This document shows, in pieces, positions 54,724 to 64,000 of a DNA stretch of 64,000 nt (positions within the stretch are counted from its first letter, which is position 1; every line of letters starts with the position of its first letter). Under the pieces are notes generated by a model. The model was not told where the DNA came from. It worked only from the letters and a program-made list of their open reading frames with translations, and ran no database searches. The stretch is from Shiraia sp. slf14 (lineage: Eukaryota > Ascomycota > Dothideomycetes > Pleosporales > Shiraiaceae): positions 496,001 to 560,000 of the forward strand of contig AXZN01000024.1 in the NCBI GenBank assembly GCA_000498155.1, read 5' to 3'. Made by a program: the position numbers and the translations under genes.

Positions 54724-56550
54724 TTACTTACTCCCCTTCAAACTCTCCTTAATCTCCTTCACCCCCTCCTTTACCCCCGCACCCACATCCAACGCCTCTG
54801 TACTCCCCACCTTCCCCTCGGGAAACGCCAACTTCCTCTCATGAAACCCCGTAGCACGAAGATACCCCGCGGTACACAAGCCGACAAACAAGCCACCAAA
54901 ATGACTCGCATGATCCGACTGCGATGTCTTACGGAACGCCGTGCGAATTTCCAACAGGACAAATGCAGCCAGCAGCATCTTGGGCCAAAAACTAACTTCC
55001 TGGTCCTTGACGAAGGGAATTTTGATCTTCTCCTCCTGCGTCAGGAGGCAATACAGCGCTGAAATACCCCAAATAGCAGCGGATGCACCGACGGAATGTG
55101 CTGCGATGCTGCCGCGACCTAAGTTCGCCCAGTAGAGAGAGGCGAGGGTACCTACGGCTCCCGCGCTGATGTATGTGCCCATGAAGACGCCGCGGCCGAC
55201 GAGGTCGCAGCATACAGGGCCGACGAGGGTGAGCATCATCATGTTGGCGAGGAGGTGCTCGTACTGTACGTGGCTGAAGATGTTGAGGACGGATTGGATG
55301 GCGCGCGGGTAGCCGGGGACGTGCATGAAGTAGCGGGTTAGGAAGGGCCAGAGAGGGAGGATGCGCCATGCGATGGCGACGATGCCGTTGGCTACGAGGA
55401 GGGCGCCGATGGTGGCTGTGGTGGGGGAGAGGTCGGGGAAGAGGCGGTATTCGGGAGAGGGGGGAAGGTAGTAGTGTGCGAAGCCGTAGGATAGAAGGAC
55501 GGTTACTAGGACGAAGGCGGACATTGGGTAGAGTCGTTGGGCCTGTGGTTATATGTTAGTGGATTTGCCAGAGATGAATGAGTGAAGTGTGGCATTTACA
55601 AGTGTCGTTTTAGACAGCATCTCTTCTTCGCTGGAAAACGACGTTTGTGAGGCTTGCTGATATTTCTCCATTTCTTCCTTCCTCCGACTGATTTGTTCAC
55701 GACCGAATACGTCGACGTATGTGGTTTGTCCTGGCTTCATGAGTTGCGTGCCTGTTGGTGTTTTGACCCATTCTCCTGTCGCAAGTTGCTCTTCCATTTC
55801 TTTCTCTTTTCGCTCCTTCTCTTCAGCGACTCGCGTGATCTCTTCTAAACGCGCTCGCCGCTTTTCTTCAATATTGCGCTCAAACTGCGACTTTCCAACA
55901 TGTAGGATACCAATCTTCTGCTCCTCAGCCTCTTGTTGTTGCCTTTCTTCCTCTTCCTTTTGCAATTGCTCCCTAAAAGCTCGCGCAGGATCCTTGTATT
56001 TTGACTCGGTCTCTGGATCTGCCAGCCATAACTCATACTGAATCCTGTTGGCCTCCCGTTCTGCCCATTCCTCTGCAGCACGCGCTTCGTCTATGGGATA
56101 TTGCTCCCGTAGCCATTCTAAGCCTTTCAATGCCAAATCGCGATTCACATGTGTGTATTGCTTCCCCAGGTTGTCCACACCATAATCAGCTAAGGAGCCA
56201 GCTGTACGGCGGTGGTGTAATATCCGTAAGACATTGTTGCCATCTATTCCAGACACTCTGCTCCCAAAGATCCGCCTGATTGTTCCATCATCGACTCGAC
56301 CATTTGGTAAGGGACCTATTCGTACTAAACGCTTTGGTACCTTTGGTGGGACAATAGGGTTCGGTGGAGTATCGACGACTTTGGCGAAGCGGCGGGGAGT
56401 GTGATTAAAGGAGCGGCATTGCGTATTTGACTTATTGTGTCTCCGCAACAAAGACAAAATTGGCGATATCGACGAGTGCTCCAGTTGTAATTGGGTAGCA
56501 CATAATCGCCTCGCTGCCGTGGCGCAAGACGGTCGAAGGAGAACGGACAT
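54724..56550 (-). CDS. Mitochondrial-type rhomboid protease with long N-terminal extension
   Basis: Two exons (56550-55600 and 55542-54724), joined by a 57-nt GT-AG intron, give 589 aa. The N-terminus MSVLLRPSCATAARRLC is a presequence. A charged, Glu/Arg-rich coiled-coil section fills about 150-310. The rhomboid domain (about 324-550) has HVQYEHLLANM, catalytic Ser471 in VGASAAIWG and His531 in HASHFGG, with about six hydrophobic helices. Yeast Pcp1/Rbd1 is the likely counterpart; it processes cytochrome c peroxidase and Mgm1 in the inner membrane. Each half has its own long frame. The in-phase junction and the missing presequence of the second half support one gene. Confidence 0.86.
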
Positions 56551-57019
56551 CTCTCAACACCTGACGAAACCCGAGCAATATAAATGAACGTGAGCTACCT
56601 GCTATCCGGGAGCGTTTCTGACTGCATGTGTCGCGGCATACAATGCATATCAACTTGTCATGGATCTCAACCTCGATGAATTGATGCTCATGCCATTCCA
56701 CAAAAGTTTCGGCGACTCGGAGGTGCGCACAGACCAACCCCACATCTCCAACCTCATCCCACGTCTCGAGATGGAGAAATACATGCTTGCATTCTCCGAA
56801 GATGCGACTTGCTCGTTCTATATAGTTGTACAAATATCATATGAATAACTATGGCTGCTGCTTTTGAAGGTAAAAAAACATCAGACCATAAGTTTACCTA
56901 CAAGGTATATTGAAGCACATCAATTGCCTATAATTGAGATAGTAGGGCAATACATAGTCTTGCTTGTTTGCCGCCACAATATCAAGTCAATGAGGACCCA
57001 CTCCACCTAGCTATGCACT
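56551..57019. other. Intergenic region
   Basis: This lies between the rhomboid start and the TRM11 stop. No gene is supported. A 62-codon plus frame at 56660 lacks any supporting feature. Confidence 0.5.
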
Positions 57020-58587
57020 TCAATCTTTCGAGGAATCAGGTATGTCTCCAGCTGGGGTATCCACAGACTCTGTCTTCATCCTCTCAAACTCCTTCCGCAT
57101 GTTGTTGAACTCTTTGAAACCCTGGAAGTATTTTCTGCGGAAGTCATTCAGCTCACTGGCCCTTGTTCCCTTCTCATACTCCTTTTTGACAGCCTCTAAT
57201 GCTCCTTCAGGAACCTCAGATTCCTGCAAGCGCCGGTACGTGAGTAATCTCCGCGACCACTTATTGAAAGCCTGAACACAGACGGACTCGAGTTGTAGAC
57301 ATGGATGTGAGGGAATAATGAGCTCGACGTCTTCATCATTTGCCGTTGGCATCCACATACTCAGTCGGCCGTTTTCGACAAGCGTAGCCACTGCAAAGGC
57401 GAGTATGTCATCCAAGAGTGCAGTGAACGAGTACGGCCGCTTCGGTGGAATATATCCTGGCGCTTTATATTGGTCTTCATGGGATTTACGCTCTGTATCA
57501 AGAAGCTCCTGTCGGGACCCCAGGACTTTGAGGCCTTCACGAATACCATATGGCGGATCACATACAATGCCGTCCAGATAACCCTTAGTGTAGTCCTTAT
57601 CGCGTGGCATAATCCGTAGCGGAGTGTTGGTTAGGTCCGATACGAAGCCTCCCAGATAGTTTGGTAATAAGCTGTATTGTTTGAAGTTTCCAACCACGTC
57701 CATCTTGCCTGTTTGCCCACGCCTGGCACTGCCTCCCAAGCCTCGAATTGTGCGACCGTCAATATCACTGCCGAAGACTATCGAACCGAAATGTGCACAG
57801 GCAATAGGGAAGCCACCTGTTCCCATGAAGGGATCGTAGAAGACTTTTCCTGGGGCTGCACGTGCGATGTTGGCTGTTAAAAGTGTCAACTCAGCATCCA
57901 TCGAGGTAGTGCTGATGTAATGTCTCTTTTTTAGGTCATATTTCTTCTTAGTGTCAGCCCGTTGGGACTCTGCAATAAGGCGGCCAAAGTAGTAATATTT
58001 CGGTTCCGGGACATCAAGCTCATAGTCTTCAAAAACCCGGAAAGCTACGTCCGGGTCGCGCATCCGGGGCGGTCCTTTGAAACCAAGGTAGGCGAAAGAT
58101 TCGATTATGTCGCGTTGTTCAGCGGCAGATTTACCACCGCGATATCCTTCAATCGTAAATTTAAAAGACGATAATTCATACTTGGCCCATTTTGAAGCTG
58201 ATAATGCGTGAACAGACTCGTGTAAAGCACTATACGATGACCCTTGACCCCAAAGCTCATAGATGCCTTGAGCCAAGATACTGCGAGTAATGATGGATTT
58301 GGCTGCGATTTCAGAAGGAAGATTCACTATGCAGTACGGAGACTGTAGCTGTCAGAGAAAGATTTATTTTAATTAAAAGGACAAAACTCTATGTTGAATT
58401 GAAACAGGCATAATGACGTTGACTAAATCAGACTTGGAAATGATGAGTGAAAAGTGAAAGATATACTCACGTCCTCTTCGTATTTGACAATCTCTAAGGG
58501 AACTTCAGCAATCTCAGCCAGAGCCTGTAATTCAACTTTTCGAAAGCTTTCATGCGCTTGCGCTAAGCGAACTAGGTATTGTGGCAT
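57020..58587 (-). CDS. TRM11: tRNA (guanine-10-N2) methyltransferase TRM11
   Basis: Catalytic subunit which, with Trm112, makes m2G10 in tRNA. Exon 1 (58587-58471) encodes MPQYLVRLAQAHESFRKVEL. Exon 2 runs from 58342 (or 58348, as two nearby AG acceptors are in frame) to 57020, giving 479 or 481 aa. The THUMP-related N-terminal region includes IITRSILAQGIYELWG. The methyltransferase core has SAM-binding YDPFMGTGGFPIA (about 208) and the catalytic DPPYGIREG (about 301). The C-terminus is charged. The 3' part alone starts with GTG, which shows that the upstream exon is needed. It lies head-to-tail with VPS11, whose stop is 287 bases upstream. Confidence 0.94.
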
Positions 58588-58874
58588 GGTGCTGTTGTGG
58601 AGGGTATTGGGTATAATTTTGAAAGAGATTCAAGCGCAATATGAGTTCTTCTCAGTCTGGTATCGGCATATCGGTGTTATAGCCGTCATACCATGTTCGG
58701 CTGTTGATGGCGGTGCTGGAGTCACGAGAAGCAAACTAGGCGTAAAAAAGGGTTGATCCTAGCGCATCTGTGATTGGCTCGCTAGTTCATCTAACAACTG
58801 ACCATCTCGACTACTCCTCGTTGAAGGATGTAGAACATCCATTAATAAACATATATGAAATAGAACACAAGAGG

Positions 58875-61800
58875 TTAGTCCGTGCCCTTGACACCCATGA
58901 CTCCTCTGCCAAACCACTCACTTATCACCGCGAAGCCATCCCTCCCTCTCTTTAGCGCATCTTGGAACAAATCATGCCTTTCCGCACTCTCTACTTGGGC
59001 CCGCCTGATTGCCTTGACAGTCGCATTCTGGCCACTACAAATGGGACACTCGACTTCTGCGTCCTCAACATCCTCATCAGTGCTAAGACAGTTTTGATGA
59101 AAGGAATGTTTGCATAAGAAATGCACAACAGGAACTTCCAAAGCCTTACTACAAACCTGACAACGTGTAGGTCGGAAAATAACGGGTTTAGTATTCAAAT
59201 CATGTAACTCATTCTTCTTGGCTTCGGTGTCCGAGCGGAAAGTTTCGATTGTGCGGCGATTTGATGCGATTTCGGCGCGCTCTCGTTCGATAGTAGTAGC
59301 TAAATATGACTTGATCATACCCATAGTAGCGACGCCGTTCGCAGACAGCGTTTGAATGACTTGCAGAGGAGCCATGAGTCCATCTTCGTCGATTCTTTTG
59401 AGTACACTGTCGAGCTCGTCACCTGCTTCCGCTAAGATAGTGGGCGATGATGTAAAGTATGCAAGTGCTGCAGGATAAAGAGCTGGCTCTTCCGGGCCAT
59501 ATTTGCGCAAAGCGCGAATCGCTCCTTGAGTGTCGTTTGCGGCCGTGTACGAACGAAAGATGTCAAAGTGTAGTCCTTGCTGCTCGCGCACTAAAATGGC
59601 ACCGTCGCGAAAATTGGATAGGTGTGATAGTAACAACACATTTGACGTGTCAATAGGTATGTCTTTACCTTCGATGAGCTTCTTCGCTTTTTGTTCCCAT
59701 TCTTGTCGCTCATCATCTCTCTTTGTCGATGCCGTATGTAGATACATTTCGAATAGTGTTGTGTACAGATCCACTTTATCGTCTTCCAACAGACTTTCAG
59801 AGGCTATGCATGCTTCAAGAAATACAATGAACTCTTGAGGATGGTCTACAAATGCTGAAAATGCACTCCGAGGTTTCGGTATCTTGTATTCAGGTGCAGG
59901 TTCGTCTGACGTTGTCTCGACAATCTGCGCTTGACTCATAGCACTCTTATGTTCTGCCGATGGTGTGGTGGCAACTGAGTTGCTGTTCATGTATGGAAGC
60001 GGTAGAAGTGCTGCGAGATTCTGCACCGCACTTGAAGCTGCACCCAACCCCATGCCTAATCCAGCTGATGTTGGAGCGTTTGGTATGACGATGGCATCCT
60101 TTTTAGGACGGAAATTGCCAGTGTAGTAGGCAATGAATAGTTGCGTAGTGTCCTTTGGTAGGTGCTGTAGTAAAACAGTAGCATATTTCATAAGATTGAA
60201 ATAAGCCGATTCTGGTTCCAGACGCCATATGTACGCCAAAGCTTCAGCATAGCGCTTTGAATCTTCAATGAGCACATCAATGACTAGCTCATGTTCTCCA
60301 TGCTTTCGTGCGAGGAAAGCTGCTTGGTCATAATAGCCTCCTTGGCGGCACATGGAAATGGCAGTGTCAAGGTCAAATTTGAGGTCATCGGGTGACTTGA
60401 TAAACTCCTCTAGCTTGTCAACGTCCTTCAATTTTGCATAGCAGTTTAGAAGTAGCGTGGTATGGTCGGCTGTGGCTTTGTGGTGGTCGTGTAGCTCTTC
60501 GAGATATTCAATTAGATTATGTATTCGTTGTGTGTCCAGAAACTTAAGGTATGTCAGTCATTTCAATAGCATGCGCCAGAGTCCACTATACCTTTCGAAT
60601 GACCTGGGAAGGTTCTGTATTGTCGATAGCCTTTAGGTACTGCTGCATTGCTGTGTCATAATCCTGTTTTGAGTACAAATAATCACCGAATTTCCGCAGA
60701 ATCACATTTTGCTGTGAGGAATCCAGCCCGGCTTTCTGTGCCAAATTAATGGCCAGTACATATAGGTTCCGCTGGTACAGTATGTCGAGTTTCTGTGCGA
60801 ATGCCTTTTCATGATATCGAAAGATCTTGCCATCAATGGTGAGAACGAAGAGGTCGCCCCATTCTTCAACAATAGCTTTGACTTGGGAGGTGAGTTGTTC
60901 TTGATGTGCTACAAATCGAAGCTCGGTGTTGAGCAGAGTGAAACTAGATGTGTTGAACACATCATCAGCACCTCCAATGCCTAAAGCTCTCAATGGGTTC
61001 GACCTGGGTATAGCATTGGACTTTGGAGGGGCCACTATGACCACATAGTCTTTGTACACAGAAATCAGTTTTTTCTCTCCTTCATATGTGTATGGCGGTC
61101 CTCGGCCGTGCTGGCCGTAGTAATATATGGCGTCATTTCTGCCAACTACCACGTCGCGGGTTGCCTTGTCTACTGCCATGCAGCCCACGCCGCAGCCATA
61201 CTCATCAAGAGACTTTGCTGGCTGGCCTTGCCCTCTCCCAGAAATCACAAGTGTCATTATCCGCGCTGTTGTTGCGATGTAAAGTGTAGTAATGTTGCCT
61301 TCTCTGAACTCGATACCGGTGATGGGCTCTTCCGACTCGAACACAGTGCGCTGTCGGGCACCTCTATCGTGGATGAGATCTCCGCGAACAACTGTCACTG
61401 CGCCATTTGCGAAACCTACGGCAAGCTGCGATAAGTCATCGAGTGCAGCAAAAGCCGAAATCGGGAACTGCTTCCTGCCATTGTGGATACTGAGGGTGCT
61501 CTGGCAGCGGGGTATTCCGGTCTTCTTTTCGAGTTTGTCGAGCGCCCATACCTTGAGTACTGGCTCGTCCGACAGATCCTCAGCGATTGTAACGAGCAAC
61601 GATGTGCCTTCGACCTGCTTCATGTGGGTGATTGCGCCTGTATCGTGAGCTTTGAACGAGCGCACGACCTTGAAGGCCTGCGACACAATCCGGACGACGC
61701 CATCTGCGCTACCAAAGAAGATGCTCTCAGATCCAGAGACTACACATGTGATGTCGTTGGGCTGTTGCTTGTCAGGACGGGCGCCTCAGAGAGATACACG

Positions 61801-61950
61801 GTCATACCTCAGCAAGGAAGGTCTCGTCCTCCGGGAGCTTGACTTGCGAGACGTCGAAGAACTTGAATTGCCACTTGAAGAGAATTAGCCAGGCCATGCA
61901 TTCAACCTCATCGCCACCGCACAGCGAAGACTTACCGGAGTGACTGCCAT
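58875..61950 (-). CDS. VPS11: Vacuolar sorting protein VPS11 (CORVET/HOPS core)
   Basis: Core subunit of the CORVET and HOPS tethers on endosomes and vacuoles. Four exons (61950-61936, 61873-61808, 61761-60592 and 60542-58875) give 972 aa. The first exon is only 15 nt (MAVTP); exon 2 supplies WQFKFFDVSQVKLPEDET, the conserved Vps11 start. A beta-propeller (to about 330) leads to clathrin-repeat helices (YLYSKQDYDTAMQQYLKAID, then the HDHHKATADHTTLLLNCYAK region). A C-terminal RING-H2 finger runs from about 878 (CQVC ... CKHSFHQNC ... CPIC). All junctions are phase 0. It is divergent from YRA1. Confidence 0.95.
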
Positions 61951-62458
61951 ACTGTTACCAGGCCATCTCGCAGCTTGTCTGTATCTTGACCGCAGCAGCT
62001 ATGCGTAATTGGCCGGAGCTTGGGGCAACCGCGACTCAGCGCTTAGGCCTGTTTGGGCATTAGCGCGAGGGCGGTGCTGCCTGCTTGGCGCGCAGTCATT
62101 GCTGACTCCTGTTTGCGCCTTTGCTCTCTTCCTCCTCACCTCCTCACCTCTCATCCACTTGCGCCCGCAACGACTCTCTTTCGCGTCTCTCCCATCAAAG
62201 TTTGACTCGAGCTCTCTCTGCTTTCCCTCGAGATTGCGCATTCCTTCCGCCTCATTGCCCAACGAGTCTGGCCGCTGGTAACGCGCTCTGTCTGAACCAC
62301 GCGCCCCTTTCTCTTGCCCTCCATCCCGCAGCTGCGTCAGTCTCGGTATCGCCCATTGAGTACCAAGTCCTTCGCTCTCGCACAAGCACTGCCTCTCGAG
62401 CTATCTTGCGCTCCCACTCAGTCGATCCACTTCACAAAACACTTCAAACACCTTCATC
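61951..62458. other. Divergent promoter region of VPS11 and YRA1
   Basis: A 508-base shared upstream region; C/T-rich from 62100 on the YRA1 side. Long frames here (for example 62009-62281) are composition artefacts. No gene is supported. Confidence 0.5.
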
Positions 62459-63973
62459 ATGTCTTCCAAGCTAGACACAAGCCTCGATGACATCCTCAAG
62501 ACCCGTCGCCAGTCCAACCGTCGCGGTCGAGGTGGTCGCCGATCAGACGCTGCTCGCCCTGCCCCAACTGGCCCCGTCGGTGGAGTTTCCAAGTCGACCA
62601 AGCAGAACAAGCCCGCAAAGGCTCCCGCCTCCGGTGCTGCAATCCCAGAGACTTCAGCGAAGATCCTTGTTAGCGGATTGGTAAGTTCTTCCACTTCATA
62701 GATTCCATGATCATTGCTAACCCAATTACAGCCCCAGGATGTCGAACAGCAACAGCTCCAGGTATGTAAGACCGCTGCAGGTCTTTGAGCCTACTTTGTT
62801 CCATGAAAAGCGAGAGGCGCAAATTATTATTACGGACTGAGACGACGACCCTTGATGGCTGCTATGGTTCTGCTATGCTCTGCACAAAGTCACGCCAGAT
62901 AATTTGCAATGCAAACACGAACGGCAAACGACTAGCATCATGCGTTCCTACCGAGTGCTGCAGCGACGAATGAGGGCTACGACATCCATGAACATTGCAC
63001 TAAGAATGAGCGCGAGGGCAGCAATGTCTCTTACGCGCGGCCAGCAAAGCTTGCATACTTTTTTAATGGTTGCAAGCTGCGGAAACAAGCCAGCCACTTA
63101 TTCGATGAGCCAAAACTGAGGGCATGGGCATGAAACTCTCGAATGTGGCTGGTGACGCAATTGATGCGATGTCACTGTGTGACAAGGCCAAAGCTCTAAT
63201 TTTTCCAAACGAGCGCGCATCTCACGCTGTGCCAAAAAACATTCTGCAATTGGATTGAAGTTCCCAACTTCTGAGCAGCATTCTCACGACCGCGCTACCT
63301 ATGGACCTGCCGACCGCCGACCCGTGCCAGCCCGCTATTTGACTTTTCGCAACTTGCTTTTCTGCGCGTGGAACATTGAACCTAGAAGCGATGGACTAAT
63401 GCCGGTGTAGGACTATTTCACCTCCGCAGTCAATGTTGGACGACCCAAGAAGATTTTGATGCAGTATGGACCTAATGGTCGTAGCCTTGGTAGCGCAACC
63501 GTCATCTTCAACAAGCACGAGCACGCTGTCAAAGCCACTGCTGCCTTGAACGGTGTCAAGATCGACAATCGCCCCATTCGTGTTGAGATGCTCGTTAGTG
63601 CAGCCAACTTGCCCGCTGTTACGGCACCATCTCTCGCAGACCGTGTCACGTATGTAACACCTGATCCAATATTTAGCCTTTACTAACCATCATCAGTCAG
63701 CCCAAGAAGGATAAGCCTAAGCCCGCTACCACTACCAAGGCCGCCCCCGCTGCCGCTGGCAAGGGCCGTGGACGTGGCGAGGCTCGTGGACGTGGACGTG
63801 GCCGTGGAGGTCGCGAGCGCCAGAAGAAGAAGACTGTCGAGGAGCTCGATGCTGAGATGGCTGACTACTTCCCTGCTGCTGAAGGTGGCAACGATGCTCC
63901 AGTCCAGGACGGCTCAGGTACTGTTCAAGCTACCGCTGGCGGTGATACTGCCATGGACGACGAAATGCTCTGA
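62459..63973 (+). CDS. YRA1: mRNA export adaptor YRA1/ALYREF
   Basis: RRM protein of the TREX complex that recruits the export receptor to mRNA. Four exons (62459-62680, 62732-62761, 63411-63649 and 63697-63973) give 255 aa. The N-terminal UAP56-binding motif is LDTSLDDILKTRR. RRGRGGRR and a Pro/Ala-rich linker precede the RRM, which is split over three exons: SAKILVSGL, PQDVEQQQLQ, DYFTSAVNVGRPKKILMQYG, then GSATVIFNKHEHAVKA. An RG-rich box (GRGRGEARGRGRGRGGRE) and a second UAP56-binding motif (TVEELDAEMADYF) end the protein. Exon 2 is only 30 nt. Intron 2 (62762-63410) is 649 nt, more than ten times the usual length here; the yeast gene also has an unusually long intron used for autoregulation. 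Confidence 0.93.
62762..63410 (+). other. Unusually long intron 2 of YRA1
   Basis: GTATGT donor and GTGTAG acceptor enclose 649 nt. An ATGGACTAATG stretch near 63391 offers an ACTAAT branch site close to the 3' end. Translations inside are short and unrecognised. I could not identify a snoRNA or other RNA in it by eye. Confidence 0.8.
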
Positions 63974-64000
63974 GCATTTCGTCCACCCGTTCTTTCCGGC

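Noticed and set aside
56660..56848. 62-codon plus-strand frame between the rhomboid and TRM11 genes
   Set aside because: Too short, no features, and no conserved context.
62785..63119. Short frames inside the long YRA1 intron
   Set aside because: Overlapping, 62-71 codons, no similarity to known proteins, and the intron borders are well supported by the RRM join.

Overview
The window comes from a filamentous ascomycete nuclear chromosome (Pezizomycotina; gene content and style suggest Dothideomycetes, probably Pleosporales, which is an inference). The reasons are eukaryotic housekeeping genes interrupted by short introns (mostly 45-60 nt, with CTGAC/CTAAC branch sites), densely packed genes on both strands, a tRNA gene with an intron, and an NRPS-like gene of fungal type. 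About 22 protein genes, one tRNA and a repeat-rich island are supported. All spliced models below were built by hand from reading frame, splice signals and family homology.

Layout. 0.3-3 kb: ORC1 (replication origin recognition). 5.3-8.2 kb (-): DDHD-type phospholipase. 8.2-20.5 kb: an accessory-looking island with five copies of a degenerate MITE family, a divergent DEAH-family helicase whose motif II reads DEAD, two loci of one 35/37-bp minisatellite, a 1.3-kb higher-order 13/14/27-bp minisatellite whose end merges with a MITE terminal repeat, two small doubtful ORFs, and a single-copy-type cellular reverse-transcriptase-like gene (rvt family) that keeps motifs B, C and D but has no Asp where motif A should be. 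20.5-24.4 kb: an NRPS-like A-T-R-R enzyme, probably a glycine betaine reductase. It converges on a SLATT-domain two-TM protein (24.5-25.9 kb, -). 26-28.5 kb is gene-poor apart from tRNA-Ile(AAU).

28.5-64 kb is conserved genome: a G-patch protein and a membrane SDR (divergent pair), a Kelch/single-TM protein, a mitochondrial thioesterase, TIM44 and mitoribosomal uS11m (divergent pair), a DeSI/PPPDE protease, OLA1, MED16, an HST3/HST4-type sirtuin, a PI-PLC X-domain protein, a mitochondrial-type rhomboid protease, TRM11, VPS11 and YRA1/ALYREF. VPS11 and YRA1 diverge, and YRA1 has a 649-nt intron behind a 30-nt exon.

How the genes relate: there is no operon-like pathway. Several neighbours share a compartment (thioesterase, TIM44 and uS11m, all mitochondrial) and probably share promoters. 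The strongest candidates for unusual biology are the RT-like gene lacking the motif A Asp beside the repeat island, the SLATT protein facing the betaine reductase, the MITE/minisatellite fusion, and the long YRA1 intron. Two introns (in ORC1 and the SDR) use GC-AG borders.
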